Positions 45,171 to 54,045 of a DNA stretch of 64,000 bases are shown here, in pieces. Where the stretch lies: assembly GCF_907164905.1 (NCBI RefSeq), contig NZ_CAJRAF010000001.1:1902800-1966799 (forward strand). The letters run 5' to 3'. Numbering within the stretch: the stretch's first letter is position 1; every line of letters starts with the position of its first letter. The DNA is from Dyadobacter sp. CECT 9275. Lineage in GTDB: Bacteria > Bacteroidota > Bacteroidia > Cytophagales > Spirosomataceae. The notes beneath the pieces were generated by a model. It made no database searches. It had not been told where the DNA came from and was given only the letters and a program-made list of their open reading frames with translations. The position numbers and the translations under genes were made by a program.

Positions 45171-45553
45171 TAAAAACTGCCCAATTCTATCCAACTCGAC
45201 CTAGTTATAATTCTTTCGACCAAATTCAACCATTTTCTACCCGTTTCAGATTTTCTGTGATTTTTCATAGTAGCGAGCTAAGTTTCCCCATGGTCGAAAT
45301 ACTGCTTCGCATCTTTGACCATGGAAAAACGACTTGCCCTTCGGCAGATCATTTGCCGCCTGCTCATGACTTGATAAACCTGAGAAATGTCAAGAATAGT
45401 CACAATACAAGGGATTAATGCCTGTTGCCAGTCATTAAAATTCGCTTACTTGCACAATAGTTCGGTCGCCCTTTGTTCTAAATGCTGCGAAGTAGAATCT
45501 GACACGCACAGTAGAAAGAATGGTCGGTTACATTTAAGTTTATAAAAAGTAAA
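45171..45553. other. Intergenic region before hsdM
   Basis: 383 bp with no supported gene (one 83-codon frame has non-protein-like composition). It contains an inverted repeat, CCATGGTC at 45288-45295 and GACCATGG at 45317-45324. It should hold the promoter of the first type I operon. Confidence 0.55.
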
Positions 45554-47089
45554 ATGAGTAACAGAGAATTAGAAAAAACCCTATGGGCAACTGCTGATAA
45601 GCTTCGCAGCAATATGGATGCTGCGGAGTATAAGCATGTGGTGTTAGGGTTAATATTTTTGAAATACATTTCTGACGCTTTTAGCGACTTACACCACAAA
45701 TTGCTGTCAGGAGAAGGAGAATACGAAGGAGCTGATGCAGAAGATCCGGATGAATATGCTGCTAACAATGTCTTTTTTGTGCCCGCAACTGCACGTTGGC
45801 AATACATTCAGGATAGGGCCAAGCAGCCTGAAATTGGGAAGTTCATTGACGATGCAATGGACGAGATTGAGAGGATCAACACTAACTTAAAAGGTGTGCT
45901 TCCAAAGCTCTATGCCGATCCGGAATTGAACAAAGCACGACTTGGTGAGTTGATTGATCTCATTGGCACAATTGGTTTTAACCAGGCGGGACATGCTGCA
46001 AAAGACTTACTGGGGCAGGTATACGAATATTTTCTGGGCCAGTTTGCAGATGCAGAGGGGAAAAAAGGCGGTCAGTTTTACACGCCTGCCAGCATCGTCA
46101 AATTGTTGGTCGAAATGCTCGAACCTTATCAGGGGCGCGTGTATGATGGGGCGTGCGGAAGTGGCGGTATGTTTGTGCAGAGTGAGAAGTTTGTATTGGA
46201 ACACCAGGGCAATATCAAAGACCTGTCCATCTACGGCCAGGAAAGTAACCCCACTACCTTGCGACTGGCCAAAATGAACCTAGCCATTCGTGGTATTGAT
46301 GCTAAAATCGAACTCGGTGATACGTTTCTGAACGACAAACACAAGGATTTGAAGGCAGACTTTATTCTGGCCAATCCGCCTTTTAATGTCAGTGATTGGA
46401 GCGGGGAGCAACTGCGGGATGATGCCCGTTGGAAATATGGTGTGCCACCCACCGGAAATGCGAATTATGCCTGGCTGCAACATTTCTTGAGTAAATTGAG
46501 CAATAGTGGGACTGCTGGAATTGTACTTGCCAATGGCAGTATGAACAGTAATACAAGCGGAGAAGGTGAAATTCGCAAAAATATGATCGAGGGTAGTGAT
46601 ATCAAGGGCGGAGTAGTTGACTGCATGGTGAGCTTGCCTGCTCAGCTTTTTTACAACACCATGATACCCGCCTGCCTTTGGTTTCTGGCGAAAAACCGCA
46701 CAAATGGAAAGTTTAGAAACCGGAGTAACGAAATCCTCTTTATTGATGCGCGGAACCTGGGGGTGATGGTCAATCGCCGGAATAAAGAATTGACCGATGC
46801 CGACGTTCAGAAAATCGCACAAACGTATCATAATTGGCGAAATGTCAACGGTAGTTATGAAGATGTAGCTGGTTTTTGCAAAGCGGCAACTATTGAGGAG
46901 GTGCGCAACAGTAATTATGTACTGATGCCGGGCCGATACGTGGGCACCGAAGAAGCAGAAGTCGACGGTGTACCTTTTGAAGAAAAGATGCAGGTTCTGA
47001 CCGCGAAACTTTCCGAGCAATTCGCGCAGGGCGCCGAATTGGAAAAGCAAATCAGGTTGAATTTGGAAAGCATCGGTTTTACGATTTAA
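45554..47089 (+). CDS. hsdM: Type I restriction-modification DNA methylase subunit
   Basis: A 511-residue N6-adenine methylase. The N-terminal helical domain begins '[20 protein letters not shown]'. The SAM motif is '[12 protein letters not shown]' (residues ~197-208) after '[18 protein letters not shown]', and the catalytic motif is 'FILANPPFN'. The length fits HsdM (~500). The frame is intact and codon use is even. It leads an operon with a small ORF, HEPN, MNT and hsdS. No intact hsdR belongs clearly to it in the window. Confidence 0.95.
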   Translation: MSNRELEKTLWATADKLRSNMDAAEYKHVVLGLIFLKYISDAFSDLHHKLLSGEGEYEGADAEDPDEYAANNVFFVPATARWQYIQDRAKQPEIGKFIDDAMDEIERINTNLKGVLPKLYADPELNKARLGELIDLIGTIGFNQAGHAAKDLLGQVYEYFLGQFADAEGKKGGQFYTPASIVKLLVEMLEPYQGRVYDGACGSGGMFVQSEKFVLEHQGNIKDLSIYGQESNPTTLRLAKMNLAIRGIDAKIELGDTFLNDKHKDLKADFILANPPFNVSDWSGEQLRDDARWKYGVPPTGNANYAWLQHFLSKLSNSGTAGIVLANGSMNSNTSGEGEIRKNMIEGSDIKGGVVDCMVSLPAQLFYNTMIPACLWFLAKNRTNGKFRNRSNEILFIDARNLGVMVNRRNKELTDADVQKIAQTYHNWRNVNGSYEDVAGFCKAATIEEVRNSNYVLMPGRYVGTEEAEVDGVPFEEKMQVLTAKLSEQFAQGAELEKQIRLNLESIGFTI

Positions 47090-47100
47090 CGCCAAATGCG

Positions 47101-47379
47101 ATGAATAACAAAGGAGTTGATATTGAAGGACAAGACCGTAAAGCACTGATGTCTTTTGCGACTGCTGGAATGACAGTACATCAACAAATCAAGTTCCAGC
47201 TTGAACAAGGGAAGGAGAGAAATCCCTTTAACGATATTGCGGGGCAGTGGCCTGGAAACGAGACAGATGAAGAGTTTGAAGAAATGTTAAGATCAATGAC
47301 TAATGGCAAAAGACATCAGGTGGATTCAAAGATTCTCCAACTACCAAAAAGCGCTTCGCAAGTTGAATATTGGGATTGA
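47101..47379 (+). CDS. Small protein, antitoxin-like C-terminus, unknown
   Basis: A 92-residue ORF 11 bp after hsdM, overlapping the HEPN gene by 77 bp. The centre 'VHQQIKFQLEQGK' followed by 'DIAGQWPGNETDEEFEEMLR' recalls C-termini of VapB/RelB-like antitoxins, which end in a 'F/IAGxWPGDESEEE' type tail. The last ~20 residues overlap the HEPN frame and look unlike protein, so the true end may be earlier. The function is unknown. Confidence 0.5.
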   Translation: MNNKGVDIEGQDRKALMSFATAGMTVHQQIKFQLEQGKERNPFNDIAGQWPGNETDEEFEEMLRSMTNGKRHQVDSKILQLPKSASQVEYWD

Positions 47380-47773
47380 GCGCTTAAAGGCGGAAACTGG
47401 CGAAGACGAAGAATCGGATCTGGACGAAGATCTGGAAGAAATTTTGAAAGAAGGCCTTATCAAGAGATTTGAATATACACAGGAGCTTGCCTGGAATGTG
47501 ATGAAGGACTATTCGGAGTATCAGGGCAATACTTCCATAACAGGTTCGAGAGATGCGATCCGTCAAGCATTTCAGATGGGACTTATTGTTGATGCCAAAG
47601 AATGGATGAATATGCTGGTCAGCCGCAATCTTACTTCACATACATACAACAGCGAGACAGCGGAAGCAATACATGACGAAATAACAGATACTTACATTTT
47701 TCTGTTTAATGCATTTGAAAAGAAAATGAGCGAGCTGATACACGGCTCACAACTTGGTTTATTTGAGGAGTAA
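47303..47773 (+). CDS. HEPN domain protein (nucleotidyltransferase substrate-binding) inside type I operon
   Basis: A 156-residue helical protein of the HI0074 family: 'DIRWIQRFSNYQKALRKLNI', 'IKRFEYTQELAWNVMKDYSE', 'GSRDAIRQAFQMGLI' and the HEPN motif in 'SRNLTSHTYN' (Arg, four residues, His). Its stop overlaps the MNT start by one base. It differs clearly from the HEPN at 43056. It is the probable ribonuclease toxin of a HEPN/MNT pair carried between hsdM and hsdS. Confidence 0.9.
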   Translation: MAKDIRWIQRFSNYQKALRKLNIGIERLKAETGEDEESDLDEDLEEILKEGLIKRFEYTQELAWNVMKDYSEYQGNTSITGSRDAIRQAFQMGLIVDAKEWMNMLVSRNLTSHTYNSETAEAIHDEITDTYIFLFNAFEKKMSELIHGSQLGLFEE

Positions 47774-49230
47774 TGATACAATACGGATTAGAAGAAGATG
47801 AGATTGCCGCAATAAAAAATATACTGGCTCAACATGAAGAAGTGGAGCAGGCTATACTTTATGGTTCAAGAGCAAAAGGAAATTTCAAACCCGCCTCTGA
47901 TATTGACCTGGTTTTAAAAGGAGAGAAATTAAACATTACCATACTAAATAAAATCGCCAACGAACTGGACGATTTGTTGCTTCCTTACATTTTCGATTTA
48001 TCTGTTTTTCATCAGATTTCGAATGTGGATTTGTTGGAGCATATCGAGCGGGTAGGACGGGTGCTTTATGCAAAAGTGGCGTTAAAAAATCATAAAATGG
48101 AATTTGTTGAATGCACACTGGATGAAATTGCTGAAATACATAATTATAAGAGGGTTCCACTTAATTCCAGAGAACGAGAAAACAAAAAAGGATCATATCC
48201 ATATTATGGTGCCTCCGGTGTAGTAGATTATATCGATGAGTATATTTTTGACGGAGATTATGTACTAATTTCTGAGGATGGAGAAAACCTTAGGTCAAGA
48301 AATACTCCCATTGCGTTTAAGGTAAGTGGGAAGTTTTGGGTTAATAATCATGCGCACATTGTTAAACAAAAGGAGGATTCAATAAACGATTTTATCGTTT
48401 ATTACTTTAGTCTTCTAGATTTAAACCCGTTTGTTACTGGCGCTGTTCAACCAAAATTGAATAAGGAAAATTTATTAAGTATTCCAATTCGAATTCCCAA
48501 GGATAAAACGCAAAGGAATAAGATAGTGTCAATTTTGAAATCTCTTGATGACAAAATAGAACTCAATCGTCAAACCAACCAAACATTAGAAGAAATAGCA
48601 AAAACGCTTTTTCATGAAATGTGTGTGTTGAAAGGGGATGAGTTGCCGGAGGGGTGGAGAGTTGGCAAGTTAGTTGACTTCGTTGAGATCAATCCAAAGC
48701 TTTCTATTCGGAAAGGTAGCCTAGCCAAATATGTTGAAATGAAAGATCTGTCCGAAAACATATCTTCTATTAAAAATCATGTGTCCAGAGAATATAGTGC
48801 AGGAAGTAAGTTTCAAAATGGCGATGTGCTGATGGCGCGCATTACACCGTGTCTAGAAAATGGAAAGACAGGAATTGTAAGTTTGTTAACGGATGAAGAA
48901 GTGGGTTGGGGATCCACTGAATTTCTTGTCCTCAGAGGAATAGGAGCCATTGATTCAAGTTTTGTATATTGTCTGGCAAGAAGCAGTTCATTTCGTGAGT
49001 ACGCTATCAAATCGATGGTCGGATCCTCGGGAAGGCAGAGGGTAGCAGAAGCAACCCTTCTAAATTATCCAATGGCTGTTCCATCAGACGATGTTCTCAA
49101 TCGCTTTTCTTTGATCACTGAGAACCTATTTAAGCAAATCTATTATAATCACAGTCAGAATTTGTCTCTCGTGGCTTTGAGAAATAGTCTGCTACCAAGA
49201 TTAATGATCGGCGATATACCTTTTGGATAA
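47773..49230 (+). CDS. hsdS: MNT nucleotidyltransferase apparently fused to type I specificity subunit HsdS
   Basis: A 485-codon frame. Residues 1-108 are an MNT nucleotidyltransferase ('LYGSRAKGNFKPASDIDLVL', then 'FDLSVFHQISNVDLLEHIER'). From Met109 (ATG 48097) it is an HsdS with two target-recognition halves ('SYPYYGASGVVDYIDEYIFD', 'AVQPKLNKENLLSIPIRIPK', then 'LPEGWRVGKLVDFVEINPKL', 'VLMARITPCLENGKTGIVSL') and two coiled-coil spacers ('ILKSLDDKIELNRQTNQTLE'). One extra A in the AAAA run near 48072 would end MNT at 48095 and leave hsdS starting at 48097. So the fusion is either real or an indel; I cannot decide. Confidence 0.85.
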   Translation: MIQYGLEEDEIAAIKNILAQHEEVEQAILYGSRAKGNFKPASDIDLVLKGEKLNITILNKIANELDDLLLPYIFDLSVFHQISNVDLLEHIERVGRVLYAKVALKNHKMEFVECTLDEIAEIHNYKRVPLNSRERENKKGSYPYYGASGVVDYIDEYIFDGDYVLISEDGENLRSRNTPIAFKVSGKFWVNNHAHIVKQKEDSINDFIVYYFSLLDLNPFVTGAVQPKLNKENLLSIPIRIPKDKTQRNKIVSILKSLDDKIELNRQTNQTLEEIAKTLFHEMCVLKGDELPEGWRVGKLVDFVEINPKLSIRKGSLAKYVEMKDLSENISSIKNHVSREYSAGSKFQNGDVLMARITPCLENGKTGIVSLLTDEEVGWGSTEFLVLRGIGAIDSSFVYCLARSSSFREYAIKSMVGSSGRQRVAEATLLNYPMAVPSDDVLNRFSLITENLFKQIYYNHSQNLSLVALRNSLLPRLMIGDIPFG

Positions 49231-49247
49231 TTTTACGAGTTTAAATC

Positions 49248-49965
49248 ATGGCAGAAACAATACAAACCGCTATTTTCAAGCTGCGACAAAAGATCGACGA
49301 AAAAGATGATAATGGAAGTCTTAAAAGTAGAATTGTCGATTTGGATTATCTGCAAAAATCATTTTACTCAAACGGCTATCGATTGCAGAAGCTGAAAGCT
49401 GACTTCAGTGCAAAATATGAATTTAGACTATTTTACAAAAGATGGGCTACCACTGTTCAATGGAAACAGTTTTTAGATGTGATTGTTGAACCTGGTGAAG
49501 ACATTTTGAAAAATGAGAGTTCTTTCAACGAAGGCTATATCCTTTTAATCAAGAATAAGAAGGCGAAATCCGATATCTATTCTATTACTGGTGGGTTTGG
49601 CCATATGCAGTTACAAGATTTCTGCGACTACCAATTTGGCCTAGATATAATATCAAGATTAATAAAGACAAACGATAAGGTTCTAAGAGCCGCAAAGGAA
49701 AGAAATTTTGTTGGTGGTGTGCTTGGCTCAGTGAAGTTCTTCCGCGGCGAATATAACCTCAATGAAAACGAAAGCTTTGGTAGTTTCTACCAGGAGCTTA
49801 AAGCAACCCTAAGCAACACAGTCCTGAAGGATACATTCAAGTTTAGTGACGAAGAGCTGAGAAGCGGCAATTTATGTGAAGCTAAAAGCTCGTTTGCGTT
49901 GAAAAAGTCAATAAAACTAGAAAAGGCAGTTGAGCTGGTCGGTGTTCTTGAAATGCTATCTAAGC
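49248..49965 (+). pseudogene. DUF6119/TIGR04141 family protein, truncated by IS21
   Basis: About 239 native residues of a protein resembling the sporadically distributed TIGR04141/DUF6119 family (normally ~500-600 residues): 'DIYSITGGFGHMQLQDFCDY', 'FGLDIISRLIKTNDKVLRAA' and 'ERNFVGGVLG' match its central motif. The left end of an IS21 copy begins at 49966 and the frame closes nine codons later, so the C-terminal half is lost. It is the last gene of the hsdM operon, 17 bp after hsdS. The family has no known activity but occurs in defence islands. Confidence 0.75.
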
Positions 49966-50180
49966 TGGGTATTTCGGAGAAGTTGACCACCTGATTCCGT
50001 GGCAAATTGACCACCTAATTAACTGGCGGCCGGTAGTAGAAAATGCTAGTATGCATATTCCGGGGAAAGTTTACCAGTGATTCCGGACGAAAGGTTACCA
50101 GTTTTTCCGGATGAAAGGTTACCAGTAGCTGCTGGTTTAGATCACTAAGAATGTGTCTATGATTTATCAATATTAAAGTT

Positions 50181-50906
50181 TTATTTTCTTCTTCTCAAGG
50201 AGCGGCCTAAAAGATCGATTTTATTAGCCGAAGCTGTCAATCTGTCAAGGATCGCATCAGCGACGGTGGGCTCGTTTATGAATGCATACCAACTGTCGAG
50301 TGGAAGCTGAGAGGTGATTATGGTGGCACACTTTCCATACCTGTCTTCAAGGATGTCCAGCAAGGCGAGTCTGGCGTCATGGGTAAGCGGTTTTAAGCCA
50401 AAATCGTCAAGGATTAAGACCTGGTGGCTGGCGATATTCTTGATCCATTTGAGGTAAGAGCCATCCAGTTTGGCCTGAATGAGTGTTTCCAGGAACTTGT
50501 TCATTGCAAAGTACAGGGTTTTATAGCCAAGTAGACAGCAGCTGCGCCCTAAGGCGCAGGCAAGGTAGCTTTTACCGGTCCCGGTAGCGCCGGTGATTAA
50601 GACGTTTTCTCCCTTTTCGATAAACATTCCGTCTGAAAGACGCATCAGCATTTCTCTGGACAACCCCCTTTCGGGGGTGCAAACAACTTCTTCTAAAATT
50701 GCATTATACCGGAGCTTGCTGTTTTTTAGCAGTCGCTCTGTTCGGTAGTGGTTACGGTATTCCATCTCAGCCTGACAGAGCAAAGCAAGTAGCGAATGTG
50801 CATCCTCTTGTTGGTGTGAGGGAAGTGCGAGTGCAGCCTGATAGCGTTTGGCCATACCCGTAAGTTTGAGGGTGTTCAACTGTTCCAGTGTCATTTGGGT
50901 GTTCAT
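50181..50906 (-). CDS. istB: IstB-type transposition helper ATPase (element A)
   Basis: A 241-residue AAA+ protein. Walker A 'VLITGATGTGKSYLACALGR', Walker B 'QVLILDDFGLKPL', sensor 'ATIITSQLPLDSWYAFINEP', arginine-rich end. It starts 21 bp after istA. It helps IstA choose and capture the target DNA. Confidence 0.95.
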   Translation of the reverse strand: MNTQMTLEQLNTLKLTGMAKRYQAALALPSHQQEDAHSLLALLCQAEMEYRNHYRTERLLKNSKLRYNAILEEVVCTPERGLSREMLMRLSDGMFIEKGENVLITGATGTGKSYLACALGRSCCLLGYKTLYFAMNKFLETLIQAKLDGSYLKWIKNIASHQVLILDDFGLKPLTHDARLALLDILEDRYGKCATIITSQLPLDSWYAFINEPTVADAILDRLTASANKIDLLGRSLRRRK

Positions 50907-50927
50907 ATCGTTATTTGATTAGGTTGG

Positions 50928-52505
50928 TTACTTTGTTTTGTAGTTCTCCGCTCCTCTGAGATTATTATGTGCAGGGATTGGCGAATGAGCTTCACTGGCT
51001 TCTGCCAGAAGATCCATGTTGTTTTCCAGGATGGTATTGATTACACCATAGTTGTACTTATGGCCTTGCAGGGCTCTTTTGCAGGCTGCTTCGACTCTGT
51101 CCCCTCCGTGCTCTTTCACCAACCTGAGTATGCCCAGGCAGGGACCATAGGCTTGGTGAATGGTGATCTTGCTCTTCATCAACTCATCGAAAAAAGCACG
51201 GGTAGATGGGCCGTTTTCAGAAGCCTTTCTGAGGTAGTATTCCGGATCCCATCCTTTTTGCTGCGCTATTATTTTATGATTTTCAGGCATGTGCTCCAAC
51301 TGGGTACTGTATCCATGACTCTTAAAGTTTCTGGTATGCAGCGCAATACGTCCATGTCCATAATATATTTCTACATGATCACTGTCGTAAACAATCCGGA
51401 CTTCTTTTCCAACATAGGTAAAAGGCACGCTGTAAAAGTGCCAGTCTTCCCCAATAACTACATGGTAGTTTTTATGTACTTTACCGCGGGTGTAATGTCT
51501 CAGATGGTAGACTGTATCAGGCAAAGCCTGTAATAAACCTTGCTCCTGAGAGACGAAAAGTTCTTGTCTGCTGTAAGTTTTCTTCTGAAAATTCTTCCGG
51601 TGATGCTCTTCCAGTTTTTGCATAATTCCTGTATTTATCTCCGCCAGACTATGGAAGGTGGTATTTCGCAGAAGCGCATAAATACGTCGGTACGTGATCA
51701 GAACCTGGTTCTCTACAGATGCCTTATCCTTCGGTGAGGCAGGTCGCGTAGCGAGTAAACCGATGTGATTGTGAACAGCCCATTGCTGAAGCATCTCTGG
51801 GAAGGTAGGTTCGTATCGGCAGGTTTTACTCACCCACTGTTTCATGTTATCCGAGATAGCGTTTAGGGGTACACCACCTAGATAATCCAGCATATTGTTC
51901 AAAGCCGATACGACTTGTGGAAGACTCGCATCCACAAGAGCCTGAACAAAAGAGTAGCCGCTAAAAGGAAGCACACCGACAAGCACAGGGCATTCGATTA
52001 CCTCGCCACTATCCTGATCAACATAATGAAGCTTGGAGCCTGCAAAATCGACCTCCATCAGCTCTGCTGGAATATGGTATAAATGCATGCTGGGCTTTCT
52101 GGTACTCATGGCAGAATCCAGCAACTCACAGAACCGCGAATATTGAAAACCATCTGGATAAGCCTCCAGGTATTCCTGCCAAAGCAGATAGCGTGTCACA
52201 CCGACCTTTCTGAGCTCCGAAATGAAGTAGTCCGCCTGCTCAAAAAAATGTACTTTGCGAAGATCAGGAACTTGCACCTTACCTGACTTGCCGCCTTCAA
52301 CCAGCAAATTTAACTCCTGGTCGGTAAGCTCCATGAGTGTGCTATAATTATAATCACTCCCAGCACTCGAGAATATAACGCTGTAATGATGAATTGTAGG
52401 CCGTGAGACCTGGGTCTGTTTCGCTATGGATCGCTCTGAATGACCGCGCGAAAGAAGCAACAGTATTTGACGTATTTTTTGCATACTAAGGGATTTGTTA
52501 GCCAT
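50928..52505 (-). CDS. istA: IstA-type transposase (element A)
   Basis: A 525-residue DDE transposase. ATG 52505 ('MANKSLSMQKIRQILLLLSR') is preferred; the frame opens at 52532. The N-terminal HTH is 'HSERSIAKQTQVSRPTIHHY'. The catalytic region includes 'LMEVDFAGSKLHYVDQDSGE' (first Asp), 'LNAISDNMKQWV' (second Asp) and 'SPKDKASVENQVLITYRRIY' (Glu). The C-terminal DNA-contacting domain is complete. Confidence 0.95.
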   Translation of the reverse strand: MANKSLSMQKIRQILLLLSRGHSERSIAKQTQVSRPTIHHYSVIFSSAGSDYNYSTLMELTDQELNLLVEGGKSGKVQVPDLRKVHFFEQADYFISELRKVGVTRYLLWQEYLEAYPDGFQYSRFCELLDSAMSTRKPSMHLYHIPAELMEVDFAGSKLHYVDQDSGEVIECPVLVGVLPFSGYSFVQALVDASLPQVVSALNNMLDYLGGVPLNAISDNMKQWVSKTCRYEPTFPEMLQQWAVHNHIGLLATRPASPKDKASVENQVLITYRRIYALLRNTTFHSLAEINTGIMQKLEEHHRKNFQKKTYSRQELFVSQEQGLLQALPDTVYHLRHYTRGKVHKNYHVVIGEDWHFYSVPFTYVGKEVRIVYDSDHVEIYYGHGRIALHTRNFKSHGYSTQLEHMPENHKIIAQQKGWDPEYYLRKASENGPSTRAFFDELMKSKITIHQAYGPCLGILRLVKEHGGDRVEAACKRALQGHKYNYGVINTILENNMDLLAEASEAHSPIPAHNNLRGAENYKTK

Positions 52506-52840
52506 TCTCTGATAGATTTTGATCGTAATCAAATGTATCAGACAGCGTATTTTAAATCCTTAGTGGTAAACTTTGCAGCGGTCGGCGCTCCGACGGAATA
52601 ACTGGTAAACTATACGTCGGAATGTCAGGTCGTTATTAACCCAATTTATCCAAAAGTGGTAAAGTTTGCTCCGGAATAAGTGGTAAACTTTCCAATGGAA
52701 TAACTGGTAAGGTTTGCCCCGGAACAGTGGTAAACTTTCCAGCGGAATGCCTGGTAAACTTTGTAGCGGAATCGTGGTAAACTATAGAGTGGAATATGCA
52801 CTAGTAGAAGCGATTCAAAATTAGTAAATAAAAGTTATAA

Positions 52841-53155
52841 TTATTCGTAGCTGGTTTCGAGCTCCGTTTTTCGTTTTCTTCTCATTGATTCCCCCTTTAA
52901 TTCAACCCGGTGTGCATCATGTACTATACGATCTAAAATGGCATCAGCAATGGTTTTTTCTCCTATTACTTCATGCCATTTGCTAACAGGCAACTGAGAA
53001 GTAATTATCAGGGATGTTTTTCCGTGCCTGTCTTCTATGATTTCCATCAGTGCTGCCCGGCTCTGGGCATCGAACGGCTGGATACCAAAGTCGTCCAGGA
53101 TAAGAAGTTGTTGCCGTTCTATTTTTGTAATTTCTTTGATATAGGATCCATCCGT
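52841..53155 (-). pseudogene. istB: istB fragment of the truncated B1 copy
   Basis: The C-terminal ~105 residues of IstB, identical in sequence to the matching part of the full istB at 53275-54024. The upstream part is replaced at 53155/53156 by the start of the complete element. An ATG at 53203 keeps the frame open, but the resulting 120-residue protein lacks Walker A. Confidence 0.92.
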
Positions 53156-53274
53156 GGGTATTTCGGAGAAGTTGACCACCTGATTCCGTGGCAAATTGAC
53201 CACCTAATTAACTGGCGGCCGGTAGTAGAAAATGCTAGTAGAAGCGATTCAAAATTAGTAAATAAAAGTTATAA

Positions 53275-54024
53275 TTATTCGTAGCTGGTTTCGAGCTCCG
53301 TTTTTCGTTTTCTTCTCATTGATTCCCCCTTTAATTCAACCCGGTGTGCATCATGTACTATACGATCTAAAATGGCATCAGCAATGGTTTTTTCTCCTAT
53401 TACTTCATGCCATTTGCTAACAGGCAACTGAGAAGTAATTATCAGGGATGTTTTTCCGTGCCTGTCTTCTATGATTTCCATCAGTGCTGCCCGGCTCTGG
53501 GCATCGAACGGCTGGATACCAAAGTCGTCCAGGATAAGAAGTTGTTGCCGTTCTATTTTTGTAATTTCTTTGATATAGGATCCATCCGCCTTGGCCATTT
53601 TGAGTTTGGCAAACAATTTGGGAGTACTGGCATACATTACGCGGTAGCCAAGTATACATGCCTGATGACCAATCGCAGATGCTACATAGCTTTTACCGAT
53701 TCCGGTACTGCCTGTGATCAGTAGGTTTTCATTTCGGCCAATAAAGGAGCATTCTGCTAGGCGCATGATCTGATTACGGTCAATACTTCTATCAGCATGA
53801 TAGTGGATATTTTCGACCATGGCCTTATAGCGGAACCGTGCGTACAAGATCTGGCGTTCGACCCGACGGTTATTTCTGTCATCCCATTCAGCGTCAACTA
53901 GATGAGCTAAAAGCTCATCCGCCGTGTAATCATTAGTCTTTCCACTTTCCAGGCTACTTTTAAAGGCATGGAACATGCCGTAAAATTTTAGCTTGCGTAA
54001 CTTTTCCAAAGTGTTTGTGTTCAT
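53275..54024 (-). CDS. istB: IstB-type transposition helper ATPase (element B)
   Basis: A 249-residue AAA+ protein with 'LLITGSTGIGKSYVASAIGH' (Walker A), 'QQLLILDDFGIQPFDAQSRA' (Walker B) and 'SLIITSQLPVSKWHEVIGEK'. It starts 21 bp after istA. It differs clearly from the element A protein, so the two elements are distinct IS21 lineages. Confidence 0.95.
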   Translation of the reverse strand: MNTNTLEKLRKLKFYGMFHAFKSSLESGKTNDYTADELLAHLVDAEWDDRNNRRVERQILYARFRYKAMVENIHYHADRSIDRNQIMRLAECSFIGRNENLLITGSTGIGKSYVASAIGHQACILGYRVMYASTPKLFAKLKMAKADGSYIKEITKIERQQLLILDDFGIQPFDAQSRAALMEIIEDRHGKTSLIITSQLPVSKWHEVIGEKTIADAILDRIVHDAHRVELKGESMRRKRKTELETSYE

Positions 54025-54045
54025 TTTTATTAATTGTTTAAAGGA

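Larger units (their letters stand above)
50052..52800 (-). mobile_element. Complete IS21 family element A
   Basis: 2749 bp with perfect terminal inverted repeats TGCATATTCC...GGAATATGCA and a 6-bp target duplication CTAGTA (50046-50051 and 52801-52806). The undisturbed target is seen at 53232-53242 in the full copy of element B. Both ends carry several copies of a GGTAAACTTT/GGTTACCAG-like motif, the multiple transposase sites typical of IS21. It encodes istA and istB, both intact, so it is probably active. Confidence 0.95.
49966..53155 (-). mobile_element. Truncated IS21-type copy (B1), interrupted by a second IS21-type element
   Basis: The left 86 bp (49966-50051) and, beyond the inserted element, 52801-53155 match the left end of the complete element at 53156-55780. 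The copy starts TGGGTATTTCGG and breaks off inside istB after GGATCCATCCG, where the full copy begins. So B1 keeps only ~440 bp of its left end. Confidence 0.88.

Noticed and set aside
45167..45418. 83-codon plus-strand ORF before hsdM
   Set aside because: Composition is not protein-like (many Pro, Phe, Ser, His), no family and no conserved start; treated as intergenic.
47773..49230. Reporting the MNT-HsdS fusion as certain
   Set aside because: A single added A gives two normal adjacent genes, and similar one-base indels are common further right, so it is reported as uncertain.
52560..52800. Repeated GGTAAACTTT-like units that look like a short CRISPR array
   Set aside because: Units are imperfect, unevenly spaced and lie at the end of an IS21 element with matching motifs at the other end, as expected for transposase sites. 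No cas gene is present.
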